From contig JASJFT010000008.1 of the NCBI GenBank assembly GCA_030770425.1, positions 248,001-312,000 on the forward strand: 64,000 bases of DNA. Direction: 5' to 3'. Of this stretch, positions 10,261-22,832 are shown piece after piece. The notes beneath the pieces were generated by a model. The model saw nothing but the letters and a program-made list of their open reading frames with translations, was not told the DNA's origin and ran no database searches. The stretch comes from Darksidea phi. Its lineage: Eukaryota > Ascomycota > Dothideomycetes > Pleosporales > Lentitheciaceae. The position numbers and the translations under genes were made by a program. Within the stretch, counting starts at the first letter, position 1. Each line of letters begins with the position of its first letter.

Positions 10261-12519
10261 ATGGACCCTAAATACTGGCTCGTTGGTCCAGCGCCACTGT
10301 CAATCCCAAAGCGCGACTCCACAAAGGCAAACACGCACGCGATATCCATCCTCGATCTTCCCGGCGAGCTGAGAAACAAGATCTATGCCAGTCTCTTCAC
10401 CTTCGCTGACCCGTTGCGTCTTTGCAAAAGCGAAGGGCAAGAAGTGCACTTACACCGACGTGCTGGTGACCGCAATAAGGAACTACCAGCAACAAAGAAT
10501 CAATTCTACAGATGTAGGTTTATTCTCACCCTCAACGTGATGCTTCTGATGTTTTTTCAAACAGATGGTGATATTGAATACGATAAAGACGTTGAATATA
10601 ATAATGATATTGGACACAATGGGATCCATGTCGAAGGCTTTACCGAAACAGTCAAGAATATATACGAACCGCCTGACCTTGTTAGCGTGCGGCTGCCGGC
10701 TTTGGGCTTTTTATTCTCGTGTGCCCAAATCTACCATGAGGCAACATCGATCTTCTACGGCTCAAACACGTTTGCCATCTCACACATGAACCGCGCTCTT
10801 ACCGTCGAGCGAAGGAAGAAAGTACACTGGGAGCATGCGATCGAAGAGCGCAGGGACTATCAGATGCATGATTCGAAGGGCCGATACATGGCCAACGGAG
10901 CAATCTGGCTTAAAAGTCTTGGCTCACAGATGCGTCTGCTCCGACACGTCGTCATCGACCTGAACAACCTCTGCCTTATTAACTGCCGTCAAGATCCGGA
11001 TGCCCGGCTCGAAGATATGGTCATGGGGCAAGAATATTTCAACATAAGGCCCCTCCTCTATGTCATGTGGAGTCGCGACGTCCCACTTGATGTATCGTTC
11101 ACATACGTGGGTGATCAAGCCCCCAACTACAAACCCAATGGACTGTTGCCTATGATATCCTGTCACGGAGGCCCGCATGATTTCAAAGAATATTTAGAGT
11201 GCGATACGGCGGCATTGACCCGGTTGTTCCGGGTTCTGGTCAAAGACGACCTGGACATCAGGAAATACAAAAACCTCATCGGGCAAATTGGGGTCCACCG
11301 AGACGGGCTCTTCGGGTTTGTCACGTACAAGACTACTAACACGCACGAGGGAACCGTTAAATTAGGCCACTCGCATCGCCCCCTATGTGCACATGGGAAG
11401 CTTCGCGGCCGGCATGATTCTGCTTACCACACATGCTCTGCTAACCGGAGTTTCTTTGAGTCACTAAGCGGATCGGACTACCACTGGTTAAAGGAGGCAG
11501 TGGGTTACTAGAAATCCCGGCCTGTATCCAAGTAATCATGTTCCAGAGATTCCTATTCCCAGAGGGAAGCGTCACAATCGATGTAGACAAACGGACCGAT
11601 CGCGGACCAGCTACAGGACTTTTGTTCACAAGCTCCGGGCTCCTCAGAGATTGGGCACGCAATTACTGGGTAGAGAATTTCTTTCAACTAGAGTGCACTT
11701 CAACGGAGCCACAAACCTCTTTCTCTGAATTTCAAAGGCTTCGTCGCTGGCTCGGCGCTGGTGCTCCCGCTGAGCATCCGTTCAATCGTCGGCGACATTA
11801 TGGACTTGGCGTCTCCCGCGGATTGAGCATCAATTTTCAATTCGACCTCGATGACAATATGCCTCTGGAAGACCTGCGAGTTAGCATTATGAGTTTTTTC
11901 TTCGCGACATCCCGTTTACAGAACCACGCAAAGGTTATTTATCATCCGACACAACGAGTTGGACCGGCCTTGCAACATCGTAGCTGAGCAAAGTGTGACT
12001 CTAAGTCAACTTCGCGACAACATCCTCGTCGCGCTCAGGAAGATCGAGGAAAACGCAGAACAAGAGTACGCCGTTCGGGAGAATCTCTGCCCCCAGGTTT
12101 GGATGAATGGCCTGGGAGAAGCAGTCGAGTTCTCTCGGCAAGGAAACTGCGAGAAACGCCCGATACCGAACCCGGACATGGTCTCCAATGGAGGTTTTAG
12201 GTTGCGAAAAGACGAGAAATTGCATACCGGTGGCCTAGGTGCTTCTACAAACTCGGCCTTGTCCACGTGGCCACACAACAGCAACGATGGGATCATGAGT
12301 GCTACGTCTACTGGCGAACAGGCGGGCACATCAAGTGAAGATACGAATTTTCCGAATCGTCTGCGTCTTACCTTGAGTACACGCTACATAAACGGCACCG
12401 CGGCAACATGTAAGTACGTGTTACTAGATGACTGGTTATGCTAACTCTTGGTAGACTTCGCGGCGGGTTGCGCCAATGGAAGGATACGAAAAGCCTCGGG
12501 AGCGAGTACGACGGAGTAG
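10261..12519 (+). pseudogene. 2EXR-domain (F-box-like) protein gene with two frameshifts
   Basis: The N-terminus carries the 2EXR signature (ILDLPGELRNKIYASLF) found in many ascomycete proteins of unknown function. A 51-bp intron at 10514-10564 (GTAGGT..ACAG) keeps frame. Near 11508 the frame breaks: WLKEAVG is followed by a stop, while EIPACIQVIMFQRFLFPEG continues in the next frame, so one base is missing. A second break near 11942 again needs one extra base, after which ELDRPCNIVAEQ continues. A further intron at 12410-12454 (GTAAGT..GTAG) leads to the stop at 12517-12519. Splice sites are well preserved, so inactivation looks recent; sequence errors are the alternative. Without the breaks the product would be about 700 residues. 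Confidence 0.7.
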
Positions 12520-14135
12520 TAAAGAGATTCCTAGTCATAGTATGCACGGATGCGCGCAATTTGGGGACAGGGACGGATTAGCAGAAGCAAAGAAGTATTC
12601 TAAGTGCTTTTAGGTGGCGTAATTTATAGGAATAATTCTTGAGTATAACAACTCGATCAGCAGATATCTATGTACTCGCTGCACGACTTCAATGCGTTGT
12701 CGCCCCTTCATTGCAATCTTATTTAGATCCCCATTGTCGGAGGATTCCGTGTCTGTGCAAAGTCCACACAAGATATAGGAAGAGCTTCACGCAGTACCGT
12801 CGGTCCAGTCGAGTGTGTTCTGTTCACGACCGTCGCGTATACCACATAGCTACCTCCCTCAAGGATCGACCGCTAGTTTCCTGGGATACTTGCGAGAGGC
12901 TGTAGGATCAAGCGGCACAATCAATCGTGTTGCTGGAAGAGGTACGTGTAGTCTGGATAGCGGTAACTGTAGATGGACTTTGCCTTTTAATATGCTAGAG
13001 ACCGTATTCGGGGCTGATTTCGAACCGGATGACTGTCTGATCCGCCAGGCAAGACATTTGCATGAGAAGGATACGTATGGTAGAACGAAATCCTCATGAG
13101 GGAAGTTCGCGTAGGATGTTGATGTTGTGGAGAGCGGAAACTGTGAACGTATCTTGATAAACAGGAGCAGACTCCACGATATAAACACAGCATGGCCAGT
13201 TATCCTGAGCGTAACTACGAATCGGCAATAACGTAGATACTCCGGGGCAATGATCTCAGACTCACCACACAGACGCACAAACACCTCAAGCCTCCTTTTT
13301 CATCATGGCCGACGACACAGCACACCTTAATCCAAGTACCAGCAAAACAAGCACAAAGTAAGACCGTTAATTGCGCATATACCAAATAGCTACCTCCCTC
13401 CCCCATTTTGAACCACATATCCTCTTTTCACCGTCTACCACTTTCCTAATGATAAAGGCAGAAACCAACAAAAACATACAACCAGGCGACGATTCGCTAC
13501 GACATAAAAAATGGAAAACCTAACTCGACCGCAATCTTCCGAAGAAGGAAAGGGAACACAAGTGCAACCAAGGACAAAAAACACAAAAAAGCGTCTTGCT
13601 AGGAAAGCATTGCGGAGAAAAAAAAAGAAACAACGGATAGAAACTGGTCAAATAGCAATATGGTATAACATCCACATAAACACACTTGCTCATCATCGCT
13701 TCTCTCGTCATGCACCATCCACTACACAGCCATCCGGAAGCAAAAAAGCCGTAAATAGTGAAAATGATTCAACTCTCATGACCCCATTACTGCCGACTAA
13801 GCGAATGGGAGAGAGACAGAGAAACCAAGTACCAATATGTAGGTCGGATAGACAAAAATTGGGCCGTCGATCGGTCAAAAGAGATCCACCCAACGCCTTA
13901 TCAATCCCGGAATAGAGCAATATCTCGCCCCCATAACCTTTCCCACCTAATACTCGAAAAGGAAAGCGAGAGGTTGATGAAAAAGATGGGTATATGAACG
14001 TTTTTACGTGAAAACTCGACACCCACATCACCACCTCATTTCGCCTTAATGCTAGGGCCGTTCCTGCGACACCATGTCCCACTACAGACCTCCTACTCCC
14101 GTGGAAGATTGCGGGTTATTGGTCTGCAACTGAGC
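12520..14135. other. Intergenic region
   Basis: 1.6 kb between the 2EXR pseudogene and the 3' end of SOM1. It contains a Lys/Arg-rich open frame (13511-13915) in an A-rich stretch that I judge non-coding. No RNA gene recognised. Confidence 0.4.
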
Positions 14136-16501
14136 TCATTGATCACCTCCGGCTTCTACCTCGAAGGCAAAGTCACCGCCCAGCGCGCCGAAACTGTTTG
14201 CATCGTCGCCCACATGCAAGAAGGAGTCGAAGTCAAAGTTCTCGAGAGCGTTTTCATCCCCAAAGCCAAGGCTAATATCGTTAAAATTTGACTAATGCGA
14301 GTCAGTGTAAATCGCTGTCAAGGGGGTGGGCTGCTTACATCATCGCCAATGCTACCAAATGGCTGACCGCCAATGTCCATCGGTGGCTGTTGCTGCGGCA
14401 CTGTAGGGGGTTGCTGCTGTGCGGCGGGTTGAGATGGCTGTTGCTGTCCATTCGGCGCAAACGATTTGTTATGCAGAGGCGGGACCGGTGTGGAGGGAGT
14501 AGCTGGTTCTTCTGCACTGGAGGCTGCTGGCGGCGCACCTGTATTTGCCCCTTTCTTGTTTGCGGGCTTCTAGAATCAATATCAACGCTGCTCAAGGAGG
14601 AATAAGGAGTGCGCCACTTTACCTTGCTATCCTTGGTGGCCTTCTTCTTGGGAGCGGTTTTATTGGTTTGCGAGGGCGTAGGTGGTGCAGCGGGCTGTGA
14701 TGGAGACGCTTCTTGAGCACGAGGTTGTTCTCCAGCGGGCGGAGCAGGGGGTGGTGGCATTTGGCCTCTCTGCTGAGGGTTGTTGCCCATGGGACCCATT
14801 TGCTGCGGGTTCGGCACCATTCCGGGTTGTTGACCTTGTGGACCGCGCCAGACACCATTCGGCATGGACCCGGTATATTGTTGCCCAGGGAAGCCGCCAG
14901 GGTGGGAGCTAGGAGCTCTTCCCATCATAGGTCCCTGTGGCATCTGGCCCGGGAAACCATACTGCGGATGCATCCCGGGGGGCATGTTGGCGCCGTTGGG
15001 ATCAAAGCCTGCTCCTGGCATAGTAGGCGCTGGAGAGTTGCGTTGCTGCTGCATTGCGCCCTCCGGCATCGGTGATCTAGGAAGACCTTGTTGACTCATC
15101 TGTGGAGTGCTCTTCTTCATCTGGTCTGTGGGGTTAGGTGAGGGTCCGGCTCTGCTCCCTTGCGGAGACATGGAGGCGGGGAATCCGGGACCGCCCTGGG
15201 AGTGAGGGGTGGACATGTTGTCCTGTTCCTGTCGGGCCATTAGTAGCCTCTTCTTGTTCTGTTGCTCGAGTAGCATGAGCTGCATCTGGTAATCCTGCAG
15301 CGCGTGGTTGCCCTGGGGCTGACCAGGAGCGCCAGGAGGCATCCCCCGCGCCTGATTGCCGTTGAACATCTCGGGTTGACCGTCCAAACCCTGTTGAGCC
15401 AGAGGAGATCCTTGGATGCTAGAAGTCATCCCCTGAGCAATCGCATGGTTATTGAGTGCCATTCTCTGCTGTTGCACCAGGCTTTGGGTATATACCTCAA
15501 TTGGTTTTTGCTGCACACTGGGTGCATTTGGATTGAACTCAGTGAACTGAGAGCCAGGCATGCTGCCTCCATTCATCCCGCCTACGAGAGTATTGGGTCA
15601 GCCTTGAGCCAGTTGAGTGCTACGGCTATTCATTACCTTCTACACGGGGCCGCTTGTTCGGAGACGGGGCGCCATTGTCGTTGGAGCCGGGTGACTGTGA
15701 TTGTTGCCCGTTCATTTCCATGTGGGAGCCGTCTCGCTGCATCTGGGTCGACATCATGGTGGCAGAATTCTTCATCTGATTCATGTTGCCCATGGGATTA
15801 CCGTTCCTATTGGGCCAAGGGCAGTTAGAAAATTGAATTTTAGGAACACAAGGGTGTGACATACGGGTTGCGATTGTTCATGGCCGCCGCTCGCTTGAGA
15901 TCGTTCGGAGCAACGCCATTCGGCATGCGCATCATGGGATAGTTGCCGCTCATGGCACCATTCATCATCATGCGCTGGGCTCGCTGATCGTTCTGCATTT
16001 GGGTGATATTCTGGGGACTAGTTAGCGTTTGACAGATGCCCGTTCTGCACAGTGACTTACGCGGGCATGAGCGATGTATTGAGTGGGCACGCTCTTGGTG
16101 CTGTGTCCGCGAGCGGCACCCCATATGTCCCAGAACTGGACCCACCAGTCCAGGAGGAAGGAGCCCTCTACGGTATGACCAGCAGGAATCTTTGGGGTAG
16201 GTATGTCATCTTTCATGTCAGAGTCCATTGCATCGACGCCATTGGCATTGCGTCCGCTCGGACTCGACTTCTGCGGGGGGTTGAGGCTCATCTTCAGGTT
16301 GGAGTCGATCATCATGCGCGCAACCTGGTGGTGGCCGGTCCGCAGAAAGTAGTCGAAGATGTAGGTGTTCAGTTGGTCGCGCGGATCCATCATGCCGTTC
16401 TGCTGTTGTCGGCGTGGGCCATTTCCCATGGCGGGTGTGCCGTCAACGGGGCCCTGTGTCGCGTTCATGCCGGCCATGCCGGCCATCTGAGGGTTCTGCA
16501 T
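14136..16501 (-). CDS. som1: LisH-domain transcriptional regulator SOM1/SomA (Flo8-like)
   Basis: Six exons on the minus strand: 16501-16061, 16010-15865, 15806-15637, 15581-14623, 14569-14339 and 14291-14136, in frame throughout, about 700 residues. Residues 42-75 form a LisH motif (DQLNTYIFDYFLRTGHHQVA). A conserved block follows (SFLLDWWVQFWDIW), then a long Gln/Pro/Met/Gly-rich region, and an acidic end containing ENFDFDSFLH, the typical SOM1 C-terminus. Family knowledge: Flo8/Som1/SomA acts in the nucleus downstream of cAMP-PKA and controls adhesion, development and virulence; in Aspergillus fumigatus SomA promotes expression of exopolysaccharide genes. The first ATG in frame was taken as start. 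Confidence 0.92.
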
Positions 16502-17677
16502 CGCAACGACGATGGGAGCGAGGGCGGCGGGCGGCGCAGGCGACGTGAGCGGAGTGGTATGACGGGGCGCGCGGGTGTATCAATAAAGCAGGTCGTGTCT
16601 CGCACCTCAGTGCTTGAGCTGGCGTGGGTTATAGCTGCATGGACACGCCGTGGCGACGGGGTTCGGTGTCGGGGGCGGCGCGGAAGGACCGCCGCGTCGA
16701 GCGTTTGCTGGGGCTGCTGGCGAGAGGCGCAGTGCGCGAAGAGTGTATGGCGCTCGAGCTGGCGTGGGTGCGATGTTGCGATGGACGCGGAGGATGCGAT
16801 GGACGGTCTGGATATGGGATGGGACAGCAGGGTCTAGCGATGGCGTGGTGAGAGAAGGCCTTCCAGGAGGGCACGGCTCCGGGTTCAGGTTCAGGTTAAG
16901 GTTAAGGTTCAGATCAGCCGTCAGTCTCGCGATGCCAAAATGAGGCAGACTGCCAACAACCACAACGAAACGCTACCGTGCGGTGCAAGCTAGATGCAAG
17001 CCGCCAACGATGGGGCACGATGAGCGGGAGTAGAAAGTCAGCACGGAAAGAGGGTAGGGGGACATCTCGATGGCAGCAGCAGAGGGGTCTAATTGCGCTA
17101 GAACCTATGGAGCACTTGGCGGCCCACGTGACGTGTGCGAGAGGCCTCCCAACCACCTCGCCGCCTCGCCACAAAGCTGTCAACGCGCTGCCGCAAGTGC
17201 AATTTTCCCATGTGCTCGACTTGCACTGCGATTTTCTACACTCGGGAACATATTCGAGAAAGTGAAGTGTTCAGTCATATGACATGCGGAGCTTGGGGGC
17301 CGTAGACGATCATCAGGCACACGTTGCCGTCACACAGGGTACATAGGATTCGCATACTCAGTTTTGCACAGCGAACAGCGCAGGGTGCTACCACTACCGG
17401 CGCGCGCTGTCGCGGCGTAATTGCGCTGAGCATCTATCTGCCGTGTGCAATCGTGGTCCAGGTGTGGTGCAGCTGTCTGCCTCGGCGGCTACCGACATTT
17501 CCCGCCAGAACCGCGTATTTGCACTCTGGCGAGCAGGGACTCGAGCCAACACCCACCAAATCCGAGTGCAATTCGCTAATGCCTCTGTTATATTGCACAG
17601 CACGCCGCACGCCTTCCGCGTAAGTATCAAAAATCGAAAATGGGTATCCGTGACGTGCCCGTTGCAAGTCTCCTGGC
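16502..17677. promoter_or_regulatory. SOM1 upstream region
   Basis: About 1.2 kb between the SOM1 start and the bet3 stop, so most of it should serve as SOM1 promoter and 5' leader. It includes a short GGTTCA/GGTTAA tandem repeat at about 16882-16911. I see no coding frame with family similarity. Confidence 0.4.
16882..16911. repeat. Hexanucleotide tandem repeat (GGTTCA/GGTTAA)
   Basis: Five consecutive six-base units reading GGTTCA, GGTTCA, GGTTAA, GGTTAA, GGTTCA lie in the upstream region of SOM1. The unit differs from the fungal telomere repeat TTAGGG, so I do not call it interstitial telomere. Confidence 0.75.
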
Positions 17678-18453
17678 TCACTCATCGTCCGGTGGCATCT
17701 CGTCGTCGATGTAGCGGATAAGCGATATCCTCATCTCTGTGCTGTCGTTGCCACGGAGGACATCGCTGGTGAAATGCGCTTCCACTTGCATGTGTACCTG
17801 TGCGCACGTTAGTCGGCGCAACTGTATGCCTGGGGGTCTGAAAGCATGCCATCTCTAGTGCACCCCTCAACACGCCGACTAGTATATTTGAAAACCATAG
17901 CTCATCCTGCGCTCGGCCGTCGTCGGGCAGCTCCACAAAGTCTGCCAACGGGTTCTCTTCGAATATGAGCGAGAACTGCTTGTTGTCGCTCGACCAATTC
18001 GTGATAGTCGGTGTTATGTTGAGGAAGATCTTGAAGCCAACCTAGAAGTCATACATGAGCTTCCTTCTGCGTTTATTGGAGATGTGGGGGTACCTTGGAG
18101 ATCATCTCAGCGACCTCACGGAAGTTCGAACATGCCGGTGCACTCGACTTAGCAAGGAAGTCCTCAATCAGACGCAGTCCGATGTTGTAGCCCATGCGGT
18201 CCAGCTGCTTGTTGACCTCCGGGTAGTTGAACTCGTAGTCTTTGCATAGCTGGGCAACGATGGTGCCGTAGGTGAGCGTAACCAGCTCGGCGCTGACCTT
18301 GTCCACCCGCGTCCTTTCTGGTCAGATTCCTATCTGACCATGCGAAGCAGGAACTTACTTCCAAACTCTGACTACAATTAGCGTTTCTCCCAGGCATTAG
18401 CTAGAGGCTGGAGCTCACTCCTCGCCCAAACGGCTGGCTTTTGTCGAAGCCAT
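17678..18453 (-). CDS. bet3: TRAPP complex subunit Bet3
   Basis: Bet3 is a core subunit of the TRAPP vesicle-tethering complexes that activate the Rab GTPase Ypt1 at the Golgi. I place five exons: 18453-18419, 18367-18359 (only 9 nt), 18313-18094, 18041-17850 and 17797-17678, giving 191 residues. The product reads [47 protein letters not shown] and [11 protein letters not shown], all strongly Bet3-like. The conserved Cys used for acylation in relatives is present (PACSNFRE). The 9-nt exon is required to encode the conserved EEVWK. The last intron starts with GC (after GALEM) and ends CAG; no GT donor gives the conserved continuation VHMQVEAHF. Confidence 0.9.
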
Positions 18454-18752
18454 CTTTCAGAAAGATGACCAGTGATGTTGCTGGTCAAAAGAGTTCAGCG
18501 AGTGCCCGGTTCCAGCGTCTTGGATTGAGCTTATGCAGGAGTCGTCGATATAGAGTTGCGCGGCGGGCGCCGGTGAAGCAATGCTATGCTCGCGTGCTAG
18601 ATGACTAAGCGCGCTAATGTTTGCAGGCTCCCAGAAAGTCTACCAGAGCTCGAGCGAGTGTCCCGGCCGCGAGACCATTTCCAACCACAACCATTCCACC
18701 TCGATAGTACCCACGACAGCCCCACGCTTGAGCGCACACCTTCGCCTTTACC
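18454..18752. promoter_or_regulatory. Shared divergent promoter, bet3 / U5-40K gene
   Basis: Only 299 bp separate the start codons of two oppositely transcribed housekeeping genes, so both promoters must lie here. No TATA box is obvious. Confidence 0.6.
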
Positions 18753-20226
18753 ATGTCGGGAGAGAAGAGACCGGCCGCCGAATCTTTCGGTTCAACGCAG
18801 CTAGTTAAACGCGCAAAATCGGATGCGAATCTCAACGGAGGCTCTGCGGTAGCGGTAGTGAATGGCTCTGCGCACAATGGCGCCCTCATACAAGCGGTAT
18901 GGCTTTCCTCCCCCTAACCGGTGGAATGCACAATTGCTAAAGGCTGCGATGGCTGACAGGCATGATAGGTCCCGCGCACCGGCTTGCTCCAGTCCCCGGT
19001 CATGGAGTTGACAGGGCACTCCGGAGAAGTTTTTGCAGCGCGCTTTGATCCCACCGGTCAATATATCGCCTCAGGGTCCATGGACCGCTCGATACGTTAG
19101 TCCGCCCGCATCGGGGTACGAAGGTTAGGTCTGACGCAGAATAGTACTTTGGCGCAGTTCCGGAGCTTGCGACAACTACGGCATTTTGAGCGGCCACAAA
19201 CAAGCAGTCCTGGATCTACACTGGTCGCGAGACTCGAACGTCTTGTTCTCTGCCTCTGCAGACATGCACTTGGCAAGTTGGGATGTGGAGACTGGAGAGA
19301 GGATACGAAGACACCCAGGCCATGAAGAGGTGATCAACTGCATGGATGTCAGCAAGCGCGGTGAAGAGATGCTCGTGAGCGGTTCTGACGACGGATACAT
19401 TGGAGTATGTTTTATCGTGAGCGCCCACGTAGATGCGACTAACCAGCGGGGTAGCTTTGGGACACGCGCACGAAAGATGCTATAAGCTTCATACCGACCG
19501 AGTTTCCCATCACCGCGATAGCTCTATCAGAAGCTGGCAATGAGCTGTTCACAGGCGGAATAGATAATGATATCAAGGTCTGGGACCTGAGGAAGAAGGC
19601 AGTCCGCTATGCACTATTGGGTCACACCGACACCGTTACGTCGTTACAGTTATCTCCAGATAACACCACGCTACTCTCTAATGCGCACGACTCGACCGTT
19701 CGCACGTGGGATGTGCGACCCTTTGCGCCGGCTGACCGACGGATCCAAACATACGACGGCGCGCCCACGGGGCAGGAGCGTAACTTGCTCAAAGCAAGCT
19801 GGGATTCGAAGGGCGAGAGAATTGCAGCAGGCAGCGGAGACCAAAGCGTAGCAATATGGGAAGCGCGCACCGGTAAGCTTTTGAACAAGTTGCCGGGCCA
19901 TAGAGGCGCGGTTAACGATGTGCGCTTTCATCCACAAGATGAGCCTCTCTGTAAGTCTAGCCTTCCTTCATCATCGGTCTATCGCGCGACCTTTTCTCGA
20001 AATCCTTATGTACCTGCAAAGAGTCCTTTCTGTTCGATATCCAAAGCGGTGTGCTCGACCAAGAGCGTCCAGGTCTTCATAAGATACACTGGATGCCCGC
20101 TTCGAGCGGTTCGAGATAACAGCCATTTCACAGTGATAAGGATAGAGAACGAAGCTAACTTGACGTTCAACAGTGGTCTCTGCATCGTCCGACCGGACGC
20201 TCATGGTGGGGGAGCTGGGGAAGTGA
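18753..20226 (+). CDS. U5 snRNP 40-kDa WD-repeat protein (SNRNP40/Spf38/Cwf17)
   Basis: A spliceosomal beta-propeller associated with Prp8 in the U5 snRNP. Five exons, 18753-18896, 18969-19095, 19145-19404, 19455-19950 and 20174-20226, join in frame to 359 residues. After a roughly 60-residue basic N-terminus come WD repeats: MELTGHSGEVFAARFDPTG, LSGHKQAVLDLHWSRD, PGHEEVINCMDVS, LLGHTDTVTSLQLSPDN and LPGHRGAVNDVRFHP, and the chain ends VSASSDRTLMVGELGK. The order and spacing match SNRNP40, including the DTRTKDAI and DLRKKA blade ends. The last intron (223 bp) is longer than the others. It is head to head with bet3. Confidence 0.93.
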
Positions 20227-21467
20227 AGTCGCAGGATACAACTTGGCTGAGAACCGTAGTTTGGGAAGATGGCGCAAAGCCTGGCAGGAAACAAAATGCA
20301 TCGACATGCCCTTGTACAAGGCTAGATGCCCTGCGTGTCACAGGGGCGTTGCGTCCGCATTGGACACGCCGGTGCGACATGCAGTGATGGGCAGCGACGC
20401 GTTCAGAACGCAAAGATGTAGATTAGGCTGCCGTGCGACGACACGCCGCGACGAGGTTTGAGCGACAACGCCAACATTTGAAGATAATATTTGATATCTC
20501 CAACCTGCAGGATCTTGCCCTTTTGTAAGAGTGTTGTGCAACCCGTGTCGAGGAAACACTGCTGCCACGAGCAATGATTGGCATACAGTCCTCTATCCGC
20601 TCGGAGAATATCCCGCGCAGCCAACCATCGCTCAGGCGTCTCCGTCCGTTGCTGACAAGACTCATTCTCCCCGAGCAAAAACGACGCGAACGATGTTGCA
20701 AAAGGGATCCAAACACAGACATGATTGCTCTGCGGTCCGTGGGCTGCGGGTAGTGCCCTCAGCGCCATTTGCGTTTCACCTTGGCTAGAGCCCCAATATG
20801 ATACGCGATCTGCTTCAGATGGCCCTGGCGCTCAATGCTCTCCATCGACGACGACCACCAGCAGCCGTCCTTGCAGGCCCCTCGTGCGACCGCCCTCCTT
20901 CCTCCCATGTTCCCATCTCCTCCTCCATTTCCTTAACTCCCGTTTATTGGAAGCTGTGCTGTTGACCACCAGTTTCGCCCCTCGCTGAGTTGCGTCCTTC
21001 GTTGGCCGCGAGTCTTTCCTTTTCCCTACAACCTTTATTCTTCGCGAACAGGTGGCAGGTTTGGTCTTGCTGGATACAGTACAGCAGCCCGGATTCAATC
21101 CATCTTGTCCGCTTTTTTCCATTCGTCCTACGCACCCCTTGTCGACGTCGAGCCAACGATTCGATCCGAACCGGTACTTCTTCGACATGCAAGCCTATTC
21201 CTGACAGACCGGCAGGCTCCAGTCATTCCTATATTTCCCTTTTGCGGCCGCCACGCTCTTGGAGGTTGCCGCATGGGCCGGCACTTGTAGCCACTCATTC
21301 GCGTCTAATTGCTCTCTTGGAGCGTAAACAAGTACATACGTGTCAAGGAGGGACTCGACACGGGTAGATATAAGGGAGACGGATAGAAGAGACGGAGCCG
21401 TAAGGTTGTTTGTATATACAGACCTTGACACAAGAGTTGGTATACTTCGGGAGAAGTATTAGCAGCC
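20227..21467. other. Intergenic region / long upstream region
   Basis: 1.24 kb between the WD-repeat gene and the next plus-strand gene. Pyrimidine-rich tracts near 20860-21020 suit a fungal promoter or leader. Small frames exist but none looks conserved. Confidence 0.4.
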
Positions 21468-22832
21468 ATGCCGATACCACAGCTATTCAAATGGTCGCCG
21501 CGACCGGACCAAACACCAGAGGGCTCGCCCGCATCGCAATCCTCCTCCCGCTTCGGCGCATTACACCACAACGTACGCTCGATGATCAATGGCTCCTCTG
21601 TGTACTCGCAATCGCCGAATCCTAATTCGAGTTTCAACACCCCGAAGCCTCCCTTCCTAAGCTTCCTTCGTCGGGAACAATCACCCGCTCCCATTGCTGT
21701 CCATAATTCGAACGAAGCTCCGCGTGATTCGAGCGATTCCCGCTCGCCTCTCCGCCCGCAACATACAGCGGGCTCGTACATGCGCAGCATTGCGCCGCTG
21801 CAAGATCCGAGGGAACCTGAGATGATATATAGTCAAGAGCGCAACGTACCAGATCGCCATCCGGCCGATGTGCCATTAGACTATGGGAATAATGGAGTGA
21901 GTGCGGGTCCGGAGACGGAGCGGTTGCAAAATGAGGGAAACGATCATAATCGACATAGAAGAAGGCGGCGGCATAGGAAGAGGAAGCACCACAGACAAAC
22001 CCACTGGCGAAGAAGAAGGAATGAAAGACAGGGCTGCATGCCCTTCGTCCGAGGCACAGCAGCACGAGGAAAGCTATTAGCCTGCATGATTTCAGGTCTC
22101 TTCCTAGCCACCGTGTTGGCAATCTGTAAGATCTAGCTTCCCATCACTTTATCACTGTGCTAACAACAACCAGACCTCGCCCTAGCACTCTCTCGCACAG
22201 ACCTCGGCCAAGAAGTCCACGTCCTCTTCATAATGATCACGCTGGGCACCACGATCTTCTTCTGTCACTCCCTTATTCGTCTCTGTATGCTCATCCTACA
22301 TCCACCCACCGAAGACGCCTCGCGTCCCCACATACCCTCCATGACCGGACCTGAGGGCTTCCATCCTGTTCGCCCTATCCAAGTCCATCTCGCACGCGAC
22401 GAAGACCTACCCGATGACTACGACGAAGAAGACGAAGTCGAGGGCGACGGCGATGTGGCCAACAGGACCAAGGAGAAAGTACAGCCGCCACCGCCAGCGT
22501 ATGGGCTTTGGAGAAGTAGCGTGAGGGCTGATCCGAATCTGTTGCACTGGCAGAGGGTTAACGGGTCGAGAGCGAGTGAGGTGCCGCCAATGCATCCCGG
22601 TTCGCGGAACGGGTCAGTCTCGGGAGCTCCTGTTGATGCCGCTACTCCGGATGTTGGTGGACCCCGCCCTCCTTCCTATGTCTCAGAGGACGGCGTGAGC
22701 TATATTACGGAAGCGGTACCGCGTTCCGTCGCACCTAGTCATACGGGTGTGAGCGATATACACCCCGCATGGCGTCCTGGATATGCTGTATCCGAAGTAC
22801 CTCTCGATCAATGGCCACACATACGTCGTTGA
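21468..22832 (+). CDS. Two-TM membrane protein with PPxY motifs
   Basis: Two exons, 21468-22125 and 22174-22832, with a 48-bp intron (GTAAGA..CCAG); 438 residues. The first 200 residues are polar, end in a strongly basic patch (RRRRHRKRKHH), and lead into a hydrophobic segment at about 204-228 (LACMISGLFLATVLAI). A second segment lies at about 235-262 (VLFIMITLGTTIFF). The cytoplasmic tail has acidic runs and two PPxY sequences (PPAY, PPSY), which in other proteins bind WW domains of Rsp5/NEDD4 ubiquitin ligases. The family is a fungal protein of unknown function as far as I can tell; regulated turnover through Rsp5 is inference. Confidence 0.8.

Noticed and set aside
13511..13915. Lys/Arg-rich 134-codon frame on the plus strand
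   Set aside because: Lies in an A-rich intergenic stretch, has no domain-like sequence and no supporting splice context.
16882..16911. Possible interstitial telomere repeat
   Set aside because: The unit is GGTTCA/GGTTAA, not TTAGGG or its complement.
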